NCBI GenBank assembly: GCA_035429725.1
Contig: DAOMFI010000014.1
Coordinates: 1-39,760, forward strand
Length of the DNA: 39,760 bases
DNA from: JALORV01 sp035429725
GTDB lineage: Bacteria > Pseudomonadota > Gammaproteobacteria > Burkholderiales > Burkholderiaceae_F
Direction: 5' to 3'
Below are positions 13,800-20,316 of this stretch, piece after piece. How positions within the stretch are numbered: the first letter of the stretch is position 1; the number at the start of each line of letters is the position of its first letter. A program made the position numbers and the translations under genes. The notes beneath the pieces are model-generated. The model made no database searches. It worked only from the letters and a program-made list of their open reading frames with translations, and was not told the DNA's origin.

Positions 13800-14093
13800 T
13801 CAGGATCGCATCGCGTGCTGCGCCTTCAAGCCCTGCCCGCCGGACGGCATCCTTCGCAGATCTGCCGCGAGGTACGCATCCGGCATGTCATCCGCATTGG
13901 CCTCCAGATGCCCGGGGCAACACCGGTCCCGGGCTGCGAGCTGCGCGAGCACGGGCAGCAGCATTCCCAGCGCGCTGGACAGTGGCTGTGCGTCGTGCTC
14001 GGCGAGCCAGCCGCATCCTTCGACCGCCGGCAGGATGGAGCCGCCTTGCCGCGACCAGCGCACGCACGTCTCGCACTGACCTTGCCGGCTCAT
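13800..14093 (-). CDS. Cys-containing small hypothetical protein
   Basis: The product is 97 residues from ATG 14093, overlapping the previous stop (ATGA) and preceded by GAGG. CETCVRWSRQGGSIL near the start and ARDRCCPGH in the middle give two Cys pairs that could bind zinc. The C-terminus is encoded over the downstream promoter. No family is recognised. Confidence 0.5.
   Translation of the reverse strand: MSRQGQCETCVRWSRQGGSILPAVEGCGWLAEHDAQPLSSALGMLLPVLAQLAARDRCCPGHLEANADDMPDAYLAADLRRMPSGGQGLKAQHAMRS
13802..13829 (-). promoter_or_regulatory. Promoter TTGAAG-N16-GATCCT (nuclease operon)
   Basis: The -35 TTGAAG (13824-13829) and -10 GATCCT (13802-13807) are 16 bp apart on the minus strand. 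The leader-peptide ATG lies 23 nt downstream. The box sits within the last codons of the upstream gene. Confidence 0.6.
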
Positions 14094-14631
14094 CCCTCGA
14101 CCCCCGCCCACTCGCCCTTACCCACCGCCTCGGCCCGCTGAAGCATCGCGCGCCCCATCGCTCCGGTCGCCGAAATGAACGCTTCGCGACTGCGAGGCCG
14201 CGCACCACGTTCCGCGCCGTACAACGGTCGATGCGACATGCCGAGTCCATCACCAAGACCGCACACGAGATCGAACGCTCCCGATCCGTCCAGCTCGACG
14301 ATCTGCGTGTCAGCCAGCGCGATGCCGAAGCCGCCGATCAGGTAGCGATNNNNNNNNNNNNNNNNNNNNNNNNNNNNNNNNNNNNNNNNNNNNNNNNNNN
14401 NNNNNNNNNNNNNNNNNNNNNNNNNNNNNNNNNNNNNNNNNNNNNNNNNGCGTTGGTCACGCTGGCACCCGGGTTGCGGCCCCAGCGCTCCATGTCCACC
14501 AGCAGCAGCCTCGCCAGTCCGGCCCGCTCGAGCACACCGGCCACCGCCAGCACACCGTCTTGCTGTCGAACGGGTGGCACATTGGGGCTGGCGCAGAACA
14601 GGCGCAGGTGGCGGATCAGTGCTTGCGACAT
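14090..14631 (-). CDS. Hypothetical protein interrupted by an assembly gap
   Basis: The N-terminal 60 residues (from ATG 14631: QALIRHLRLFCASPNVPP, then VLAVAGVLERAGLARLLLVDMERWG) and the C-terminal about 86 residues (YLIGGFGIALADTQIVELD, then GDGLGMSHRPLYGAERGARPRSREAFIS, ending EWAGVEG) flank the 100-N run. With exactly 100 bases the two parts are out of frame, so the true gap must differ in length, or two genes are present. The end overlaps the next start by ATGA. A good promoter precedes it. No family is recognised. Confidence 0.5.
14350..14449. other. Assembly gap, 100 N
   Basis: Exactly 100 N indicates a scaffold join of unknown real length inside the gene at 14090-14631. Confidence 0.98.
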
Positions 14632-14645
14632 CGACGGTCCTTCGG

Positions 14646-14686
14646 GGTCTCGAAGACCATCATCCGAGCCACCCGAGACGCTTCAA
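14646..14686 (-). promoter_or_regulatory. Promoter TTGAAG-N16-GATGAT with downstream palindrome
   Basis: The -35 TTGAAG (14681-14686) and -10 GATGAT (14659-14664) are 16 bp apart, 28 nt before ATG 14631. Next to the -10 is the palindrome GGTCT-CGA-AGACC (14646-14658), at the place where the DndC-like promoter also has one. Confidence 0.6.
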
Positions 14687-14690
14687 GGGA

Positions 14691-16136
14691 TCAACGCGGG
14701 CGCAGGCGCCGATAGGTCAGCCACTCGTCGAACGACTCGCACAGCCGAACAGACGCCTTCGCGCGGGTCAGGGCGACGTACAGCAGATTCACGTCCGCCT
14801 GATCCACCTCGTCGGCCGTCAGCTCCCTGCCGTCCTCGAAGAACCGCATGAAATCGTCGGCCAGCCAGACCTGGTCGAACTCCAGGCCCTTCGCCTTGTG
14901 CGCTGTCGAGAAGAACACGCCGTCGAAGTCGCTCCAGGCGGCCTTGTCGAGCGCCACGTGCCGGGACCTGATCTGCTCCACCAGTGCCGGCACGCGCCCG
15001 CCGTAGTCCTCGACCACGCGCACCAGGTGCCTGAGCTCAGGGTCAGCGGCATCCTCTGCGAGTTGCTGCAGGTCCTCGAAGCTGCCGAAGCTGCGCAGGT
15101 AGGGATCACGGACCAGTCCGCCGCTGCCGGCCCACAGGTGGTAGGCGTCGAGCAGCTTCTCCATCCGGTAGCCCTCGGGCCCGCCCACGAAGTGGTAGCG
15201 CCGATTGCTCGACAGGAACGAGATGGCTTCCTCGAACACGACCGCGTTCGTCCTGGCCAGCACCGCGAAGGAGCGCTTCGTGTCCACCGACAAGCGCGTG
15301 GCCGCCCGGCCGGCCCCGACGATGCGCAGCGTGTTGTCGAGCTTGAAGTGGCCCAGCAGGGCGTTCGCCATCTGCGCGAGACCCTCCCCGAAGCGGAAGC
15401 TGCGCGTGAGCTGCAGCCGCTGATCCGCCTCGTGAACCCCCAGGGCATTGGCCGACCCGCGGAAGGCGAAGATCTGCTGCGCCGAGTCGCCCACCAGCAC
15501 CAGCCCGCCGCCCTGGCGCCGCACGATGTCGTAGGTGCACAGGTTGAGGTCCTGGGCCTCGTCCACGGCCACCAGATCCTGGCCTCGCAACGTCGGCTCG
15601 TCCATCTGGAAGAGCTTGAGGTACCCGTCATGGGGCAGGCGAAGCTCGCCACCATCGGTCCGGCACATCCGTCCCCAGGTCGCCCTGGCAACCTCGACAA
15701 CGGTTCCCGGATCAGCCAGGCGCTCGGCGATGTCGGCCGGCACGTGCGAGGCATCGATCTGCGCGTCCAGCGAGCCGCACCAGTTCTGGATCGCCTGCAA
15801 GGCAGCGGTGGCCACCAACGGCCCGCACCGGAACGTCCGCGCCACCGAAGACGCGTAGGTCTTGCCCACCCGCTGCGACGCCTCGCTGCCGAAGAGCTCG
15901 ACCGCCTTGCGCCAAGCGATGGAGTGGGTGGTGCGGCACGTGACGTTCGGCGGCATGCGCTCCGCGGCTTCCAGTTGGATCGACTTGTTGAAGGCGAGAT
16001 AGAGGATGCGGCTGCGCGGACGCGCGCCGGCGTACAGGCCGAGCGTCGTCGTCTTTGCCGCTCCCGCCCCCGCCTCCACGACCAGCGACCGAGCATCGCT
16101 GTCGACGATGCGTTGCTGTTCCTCGGTCGGCTGCAT
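14691..16136 (-). CDS. UvrD/FBH1-like superfamily 1 helicase
   Basis: The product is 481 residues. Walker A EAGAGAAKTTT is at 21-31, LAFNKSIQLEA at 48-58 (an FBH1-like motif Ia), VDEAQDLN at 191-198, a GDSAQQIFAFRGS motif III, STAHKAKGLEFDQVWL, and a C-terminal NLLYVALTRAKASV motif. It is shorter than UvrD or Rep (about 700 residues) and lacks most of the 2B region, as in FBH1-like phage and island helicases. It should unwind DNA from 3' to 5' using ATP and may strip recombinase filaments. It lies 18 bp after the PnuC-like gene, in the same operon. Confidence 0.85.
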   Translation of the reverse strand: MQPTEEQQRIVDSDARSLVVEAGAGAAKTTTLGLYAGARPRSRILYLAFNKSIQLEAAERMPPNVTCRTTHSIAWRKAVELFGSEASQRVGKTYASSVARTFRCGPLVATAALQAIQNWCGSLDAQIDASHVPADIAERLADPGTVVEVARATWGRMCRTDGGELRLPHDGYLKLFQMDEPTLRGQDLVAVDEAQDLNLCTYDIVRRQGGGLVLVGDSAQQIFAFRGSANALGVHEADQRLQLTRSFRFGEGLAQMANALLGHFKLDNTLRIVGAGRAATRLSVDTKRSFAVLARTNAVVFEEAISFLSSNRRYHFVGGPEGYRMEKLLDAYHLWAGSGGLVRDPYLRSFGSFEDLQQLAEDAADPELRHLVRVVEDYGGRVPALVEQIRSRHVALDKAAWSDFDGVFFSTAHKAKGLEFDQVWLADDFMRFFEDGRELTADEVDQADVNLLYVALTRAKASVRLCESFDEWLTYRRLRPR

Positions 16137-16154
16137 CGGCGTTTCAGCCGCTCG

Positions 16155-16433
16155 CTACCAGGCGGTTCGCCTGTTCACGAACAGCGTCCGCATATGGCCC
16201 TGGTCCACCTGGGCCCAGGCACGGAACGACCACGCGCACACGGCGATATTGGTCGCATACATCCCGATGCTCCACCACAGGCCAACCCGCGCGCTCAACC
16301 CGATCAGCACGATGTTGGCGACGATCCAGGTCACGAAGCCTGCCCGGCGTTTGCGGGCCACCTGGACCTGCCCGAGCAGCGTGAGGATCCAGCCGAGCAC
16401 CTGGAGTGCGCTGACCAACTGACCTTCCACCAT
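16155..16433 (-). CDS. Small PnuC-like membrane protein
   Basis: The product is 92 residues from ATG 16433, chosen over the ATG at 16457 because AAAGGG precedes it and the promoter's start point falls near 16457. Three hydrophobic helices are visible (LVSALQVLGWILTLLGQV; GFVTWIVANIVLIGLSARV; LWWSIGMYATNIAVCAWSF). The W-x2-N and Y-x2-N-type placing recalls half of a PnuC/SWEET-like transporter. PnuC moves nicotinamide riboside; specificity here cannot be read. The helicase gene follows. Confidence 0.5.
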   Translation of the reverse strand: MVEGQLVSALQVLGWILTLLGQVQVARKRRAGFVTWIVANIVLIGLSARVGLWWSIGMYATNIAVCAWSFRAWAQVDQGHMRTLFVNRRTAW

Positions 16434-16463
16434 GACGATCCCTTTCGTCGATTGCATGGGTTC

Positions 16464-16491
16464 ATTCTTGGCCGGCGCTCGACGCCTTCAA
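16464..16491 (-). promoter_or_regulatory. Promoter TTGAAG-N16-AAGAAT
   Basis: The -35 TTGAAG (16486-16491) and -10 AAGAAT (16464-16469) are 16 bp apart, 31 nt before the chosen ATG at 16433. It serves the PnuC-like gene and the helicase. Confidence 0.6.
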
Positions 16492-16631
16492 GGGCTGGCC
16501 AGCGGAGCCCGAGGGCCTGAACACGATCGAGCCGACACTGCCTTGTCATGCTGCCGGGTTCGCGTCGTTCGCGCCAACCGAAAGGCGGCACGCAGCACCC
16601 CCGTTTTGCGGCCGCCGCAGCGCCCGGCGAG

Positions 16632-17438
16632 CTACTCCGCCTGAAGGCCGCGGGGCTTGCGTCGTCGAATGCCGAAGCGCTTCCACACCGCCGGGTTCAC
16701 GTCGATGGGGCCTGAGCGCTTGGACGACAGGTTGACCAGCACACCGTGCTGCCTGATCGGCCCCTGGAACAACTCGTAGAGCAACTGCGACGCCCACCGC
16801 ACCGCCATGTCGTTGACGAACAGACCTTGGGACTGCAACGAGATTCGCACCGAGCAGGATGGCGCGTCGTCCTCCTGCTGCTCCTCCAGCAGTTGCGGGA
16901 ACAGCTCGGTGACACAAGGTAGCCGTCCCCACTCCTGCAGTTCGGGCAGCGGATAGGGCTTGGGCTGACCCAGCACCACCTGTGCCCCGCTCTCGGTGTT
17001 GCCGAGGTCGAGCCAGTAGGTGGCGCGTGATCCGCGTTGGAACAGGTTCCTGTGCAGGTCACGCCGAGAGCGCGCCGAGTCCACGCAGCTGATGACGATG
17101 CTCGGACCGCCTCCGTGGTCGGTGGCCGGCGATGCGTCGTAGTGCCGCGGCACGGCGTCCCAGTCGAGGCCGAAGTACTGGTTCAGCCGGTGGATCGTCA
17201 CCACCGCCTTGTGCAGCCCCACGTCGGCCGGGCTGTAGATCTGCCGCCCGACGTTGGATTCGCTCACCCGGTCGCCATCGAACGCCGTGACATGCAGGCC
17301 GTAGGGGTGGCCGAGCGCCCGCATCGCGATGTCCAGGCGTGCCAGGCAGTTGGCCATCTGCGCACCGTTGCCCCCGACGCCCACCAGGTGGACCTTCACC
17401 CGCTGGCTCAACAGGCTTCGTCCGATGCAGTGTTCCAT
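16632..17438 (-). CDS. PRTRC system ThiF-family (E1-like) protein
   Basis: The product is 268 residues. The nucleotide-binding loop LVGVGGNGAQMAN is at 18-30, the Arg-containing DGDRVSESNVGRQIY at 54-68, a SCVDSARSRR turn at 117-126, and a Cys at 195 in DAPSCSVRISLQSQGLFVND, where E1 enzymes carry their catalytic Cys. The family adenylates the C-terminus of a ubiquitin-like protein; in PRTRC sets the partner is thought to be protein C. The gene is last in the set and has its own promoter (17463-17490). It is slightly long for the family, with an Arg-rich C-terminus. Confidence 0.88.
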   Translation of the reverse strand: MEHCIGRSLLSQRVKVHLVGVGGNGAQMANCLARLDIAMRALGHPYGLHVTAFDGDRVSESNVGRQIYSPADVGLHKAVVTIHRLNQYFGLDWDAVPRHYDASPATDHGGGPSIVISCVDSARSRRDLHRNLFQRGSRATYWLDLGNTESGAQVVLGQPKPYPLPELQEWGRLPCVTELFPQLLEEQQEDDAPSCSVRISLQSQGLFVNDMAVRWASQLLYELFQGPIRQHGVLVNLSSKRSGPIDVNPAVWKRFGIRRRKPRGLQAE

Positions 17439-17462
17439 GTCGATTCCGGTCCTCTCCCGAAG

Positions 17463-17490
17463 ATGATCGTGGACCAGGCGTCCGCTTCAA
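17463..17490 (-). promoter_or_regulatory. Promoter TTGAAG-N16-GATCAT
   Basis: The -35 TTGAAG (17485-17490) and -10 GATCAT (17463-17468) on the minus strand are 16 bp apart, 25 nt before the ThiF-family ATG. Confidence 0.6.
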
Positions 17491-17616
17491 CCCCGGCGCG
17501 CGCGCCATCGGCAAGCTCGTCGGCGGTGGCCGCTCAGCGACGGGCCGCAGTGCACAATGAGGAGCGCATTCGATCCGCCTTGCTTGTCCTCCCTGGGCAA
17601 GGCCTGATGCGTCTTC

Positions 17617-17645
17617 GGCGCCTCGGCGTTCAGCGTCGAGGCGCC
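17617..17645 (-). terminator. Hairpin after PRTRC protein A
   Basis: Arms GGCGCCTCG (17617-17625) and CGAGGCGCC (17637-17645) are perfect complements and extend inward with one mismatch. It starts 4 nt after the stop of protein A. No T tract follows, so termination is uncertain. Its place between A and the separate ThiF promoter fits a transcript end. Confidence 0.45.
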
Positions 17646-17649
17646 TCTT

Positions 17650-18276
17650 CTATGCCGGCAGTGCGCCGTCCGGCTCGACGGCCCACGGATGAGGCAATTC
17701 CCGGAACAGGCCATTCAGCGCGAGCCGGAACCTCGCGGTGGGTCGCTCACGGTCCAGGTTGCCGAAGACACCGCAGACCCGCACGCCCTGGTCATCCCGA
17801 TCGTCTTCGCCCGACCAGAACGCGCCCAGCCGGCCATGTGAGTGAAGGTCGATTGCGACAAGCTCGTCTGCGGCCAACTCTTCGATCCGGTACCTCACGT
17901 GACCGGGCCCGACCTCGATGGCCTCATGCATGGCGAGGCGCAAAGCACCGCTGCGCGCGTCGTAGACCAGCGCGCCCGCCGCCTCGTTGGGCATCGTCCT
18001 GCGCGCGGCGGCAATGAACCGCTCCAGCAATCCCAAGGGAATGACGCCGAAGGCGAACGTGATGGCCTCGGCCGCCGCCCCGTACGGCAGGTGCATGCCG
18101 ACCTCCGCGACCCGTGTCGTGCAATCGAGCCAGGGCGTCTTCATCTGCACGAACAGGCCGTTTCGGGCGAGCAGCATGCGCTGCCCGCTGGCGTGCGGCT
18201 CCAGTGCGCCGAATCGGGGCACGGCGACCACAGGGCAACTGACCCCGATGGCCGCGTCGCGCGGGTCAGCCGTCAT
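17650..18276 (-). CDS. PRTRC system protein A, JAMM-type peptidase
   Basis: The product is 208 residues from ATG 18276, which overlaps the end of protein B by 11 bp. A complete JAMM motif is present: Glu98 in NEAAGALVYD, then His145 and His147 in DLHSHGRLGAFWSGEDD, with Ser155 and Asp158 at the right spacing (HxH-x7-S-x2-D). This predicts an active zinc isopeptidase that could release or mature a ubiquitin-like protein. The N-terminal 90 residues are a separate, unrecognised domain. A, B, C and ThiF together form the ubiquitin-like core of the PRTRC set. Confidence 0.88.
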   Translation of the reverse strand: MTADPRDAAIGVSCPVVAVPRFGALEPHASGQRMLLARNGLFVQMKTPWLDCTTRVAEVGMHLPYGAAAEAITFAFGVIPLGLLERFIAAARRTMPNEAAGALVYDARSGALRLAMHEAIEVGPGHVRYRIEELAADELVAIDLHSHGRLGAFWSGEDDRDDQGVRVCGVFGNLDRERPTARFRLALNGLFRELPHPWAVEPDGALPA

Positions 18277-18889
18277 GCTTGGCTCCGCGGGACTGCAAGG
18301 CCTCGCCCAGGGTGCGGTCGAGGTCGACCAGCGTCCGCTCCGGAAACACGACATGCTTGCCGTCGAGCATGTCGCGCCAGAACCGGTAGGCCCCGCCACG
18401 GTAGCGCACGAGGTTGCTGTGCACGTTGGGATGCGTGAACCAGCTGTCGAAGAACGCGCTGGTCCATTCGTCGAGCTTCTCGGCCGTCGCGCGCTCCGGC
18501 AGGTCCACGTTGCCCACGCAAATCTGGCCGCTCTCCCAGACGTTGAAATACGGCGCACGGAACAACCTCGTGCTGTCCTTCGGCCGCGCCGCCCCCTTGA
18601 TCGCCCAGACAAACCACTTGCGCGCGGTCGTCACGCAGAACACCAGCCCTGGATGGCTGACGACCTCGGAGCGTTCGCCGGCGACGAGTTGGTCTTCGGG
18701 GCACCGGAACCAGATTCGTCGCATGCCCGGCGGCACCCACCATGCGATCGCAGCCGAATCCTGGAAGATCAACCTGTCCGGGATGAACCCGCCGTCCTGC
18801 CGCTTCATCAAGCTGCGGGCCAGGCGCAGCACTGCGAACGCCGTCATCGGGCGTCCGGGCAAGATCGTCGCGCCTCCACCCTGGTTCGC
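18266..18889 (-). CDS. PRTRC system protein B (E2-like), N-terminus lost in gap
   Basis: At least 206 residues are readable after the N run. Family features are visible: AIAWWVPPGMRRIWFRCPEDQL, HPGLVFCVTTARKWFVWAIKG, then LFRAPYFNVWESGQICVGNVDLPE and AFFDSWFTHPN. The Cys in SGQIC lies where E2-like PRTRC-B proteins carry a conserved Cys. Established work places this family among prokaryotic E2-like folds (Prok-E2_D). The first about 50-100 residues are missing in the scaffold gap. The end overlaps protein A. Confidence 0.85.
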   Translation of the reverse strand, partial: ANQGGGATILPGRPMTAFAVLRLARSLMKRQDGGFIPDRLIFQDSAAIAWWVPPGMRRIWFRCPEDQLVAGERSEVVSHPGLVFCVTTARKWFVWAIKGAARPKDSTRLFRAPYFNVWESGQICVGNVDLPERATAEKLDEWTSAFFDSWFTHPNVHSNLVRYRGGAYRFWRDMLDGKHVVFPERTLVDLDRTLGEALQSRGAKHDG

Positions 18890-18989
18890 NNNNNNNNNNN
18901 NNNNNNNNNNNNNNNNNNNNNNNNNNNNNNNNNNNNNNNNNNNNNNNNNNNNNNNNNNNNNNNNNNNNNNNNNNNNNNNNNNNNNNNNN
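18890..18989. other. Assembly gap, 100 N
   Basis: Exactly 100 N. It removes the C-terminal part of protein F and the N-terminus of protein B. Judged from usual family lengths, the real gap is probably several hundred bases. Confidence 0.98.
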
Positions 18990-19314
18990 CGCAGCGCACG
19001 CCGAAGGACTCGCCGCCCCACTCGATGGTGCACGACGGCCCCACAGCGTGCCCGGCATCGCTGCCGGCCTCACGCAGGTTCATCGCGAAGTACGGCCGCA
19101 GCATGCGCAGCGCACCGAGTTCACGGCGGACCCAACCCTCCAGCACGGTCTGGCAATTCCGGAGGTGATCTGGCCCCGGCCGCGCCGGCATCAAGGCAGC
19201 ATCGACGATGCCGGTGCGCAGCAGGGTCCGGGCCAGCAGCGCCCCACGACGGCGGGACGCCTGTGGCACCAGGGCGCAGGGAATGCCGGGGTCAACGACG
19301 GGCAGCTGAAACAT
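18990..19314 (-). CDS. PRTRC system protein F, C-terminus lost in gap
   Basis: 108 residues are readable from ATG 19314. The start LPVVDPGIPCALVPQASRR, followed by LLRTGIVDAALMP and a YFAMNLREAG segment, fits the N-terminus of PRTRC-F as I recall it. The order C-F-B-A also supports it. Its function is unknown. The frame runs into the N run, so most of the protein is missing. Confidence 0.6.
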
Positions 19315-19316
19315 GG

Positions 19317-19598
19317 CTAGAACAGTGGCGGAAGGAGCGCGCCGCGTACCACCATGCGGTCCTGTCGATCCGCGTGGGGCTGGCCGCGCACGTCTTCGGC
19401 GAACTGGTGGACGATGCTGCTCACGAAAGCCAGTTTCGCCTCGCCCATTGCGGCTTCAAGGGCTCCGGCCTCGCCCTGTCCGGGCTGCGCGAGGAACCGG
19501 TCCAGCCGCGCGGCATAGCGCGCGACCGGATCGTCCTCAGCCCTTGGTGCCGACCGCGCGCTTGAAGGCGATTTCCTGGACGCCACGAACGACCTCAC
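19317..19598 (-). CDS. Small unrecognised frame between PRTRC C and F
   Basis: An open frame ends just before the ATG of F. The part after the stop of protein C is protein-like (DPVARYAARLDRFLAQPG; EAKLAFVSSIVHQFAEDV). The ATG at 19598 lies inside protein C and overlaps it by 62 bp. The only in-frame ATG after C is at 19448 and has no ribosome site. A small gene is likely, but its start is unresolved. Confidence 0.42.
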   Translation of the reverse strand: MRSFVASRKSPSSARSAPRAEDDPVARYAARLDRFLAQPGQGEAGALEAAMGEAKLAFVSSIVHQFAEDVRGQPHADRQDRMVVRGALLPPLF

Positions 19599-19743
19599 CG
19601 ACCTGGGCCTCGGCCGTCAGCAGTTCGGGGTACTGCGCGGCGTAGACCTCCTTGACCTGTTCGACGCTCATGCCGGGAATGTCCGGCAGCGTCATCCCGT
19701 TGTACTTGAAGCAACGGGCGAGAGCGGCAACGACGATGGACAT
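19537..19743 (-). CDS. PRTRC system protein C, ubiquitin-like
   Basis: The product is 68 residues from ATG 19743, with AGGGAGG upstream. It matches the family in length and in FKYNGMTLPDIPGMSVEQVKEVYAAQYPELLTAEA. This family is classed as a prokaryotic ubiquitin-like fold (Prok_Ub). The C-terminus ends in GTKG, a Gly end as expected for a protein activated by an E1-like enzyme. It lies 12 bp after protein E. Confidence 0.87.
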   Translation of the reverse strand: MSIVVAALARCFKYNGMTLPDIPGMSVEQVKEVYAAQYPELLTAEAQVGEVVRGVQEIAFKRAVGTKG

Positions 19744-19755
19744 GGTTGCCTCCCT

Positions 19756-20244
19756 TCACGCACCGAAGAGATCAGGCACGCCCGGTCCCGCAGCGGAAGT
19801 CGCGGCCGGCACGACAGCGGGTGGCGTTGCGGGCGCATCGTCGGCGCCGTCCCCACCATGCTCGTCGTCTGCGTCGTCGTCGCCGGCCGCTGCCTTGGGC
19901 GCTGTGCCGCGCTGCGCGGGCTTGGTGCCGGCCTTCGTCACGGCATCGGCGCCCTTCTTCACCGCCGCAGCCTTCGCCGCCTCGATCACTTCGTTGGTCG
20001 CGGCCACCTGCTCGTCCAGGCTGGCGCGATGGGTCGAGTAGCTGAGCAGGGCCTGCACGAAGCCGGCATCCAGTTCGTCGGGGACAGCCGTGAGCTTGAG
20101 CGGCATCGCCAGCGCGGGGACGTCCTTGCCGCCCTCCGAGTGCTTCGGCACCACCACCACGGTCATGAGGCCGCTGGCCTCGTCGGCCGACAGCAGCAGG
20201 CTGAACGCGCCCTGTGCTGCCAGCGGGAAGAGTTCCTTGAACAT
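19756..20244 (-). CDS. PRTRC system protein E
   Basis: The product is 162 residues from ATG 20244 with AAGGAG upstream. The N-terminal half is the family domain (FKELFPLAAQGAFSLLLSAD; MTVVVVPKHSEGGKDVPALAMPLKLTAVPDELD; LLSYSTHRASLDEQ). The C-terminal half is Ala/Lys- then Asp-rich low-complexity linker ending in PDLFGA. The role is unknown. The upstream region holds two palindromes and a promoter. Confidence 0.85.
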   Translation of the reverse strand: MFKELFPLAAQGAFSLLLSADEASGLMTVVVVPKHSEGGKDVPALAMPLKLTAVPDELDAGFVQALLSYSTHRASLDEQVAATNEVIEAAKAAAVKKGADAVTKAGTKPAQRGTAPKAAAGDDDADDEHGGDGADDAPATPPAVVPAATSAAGPGVPDLFGA

Positions 20245-20265
20245 CGCTTGAATCTCCTTGTTCGA

Positions 20266-20313
20266 GAGGGATGACCCTCGGATTGATCCTATGGGTCACC
20301 CATCGTTTGTCGA
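20266..20313 (-). promoter_or_regulatory. Promoter TCGACA-N16-TAGGAT with two operator-like palindromes
   Basis: The -35 TCGACA (20308-20313) and -10 TAGGAT (20286-20291) are 16 bp apart, 42 nt before the ATG of protein E. The perfect 13-bp palindrome ATGGGTCACCCAT (20291-20303) fills most of the spacer. A second, GAGGG-ATGA-CCCTC (20266-20279), lies just downstream of the -10. Both contain a GGGTSAYCC-like core, so one dimeric regulator could bind both. Confidence 0.5.
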
Positions 20314-20316
20314 GGC

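Noticed and set aside
19432..19459. TTGAAG-N16-GAAACT on the minus strand, matching the promoter form
   Set aside because: It lies within a coding-like frame between PRTRC C and F, in the middle of the gene set, with no start and ribosome site at the expected distance.
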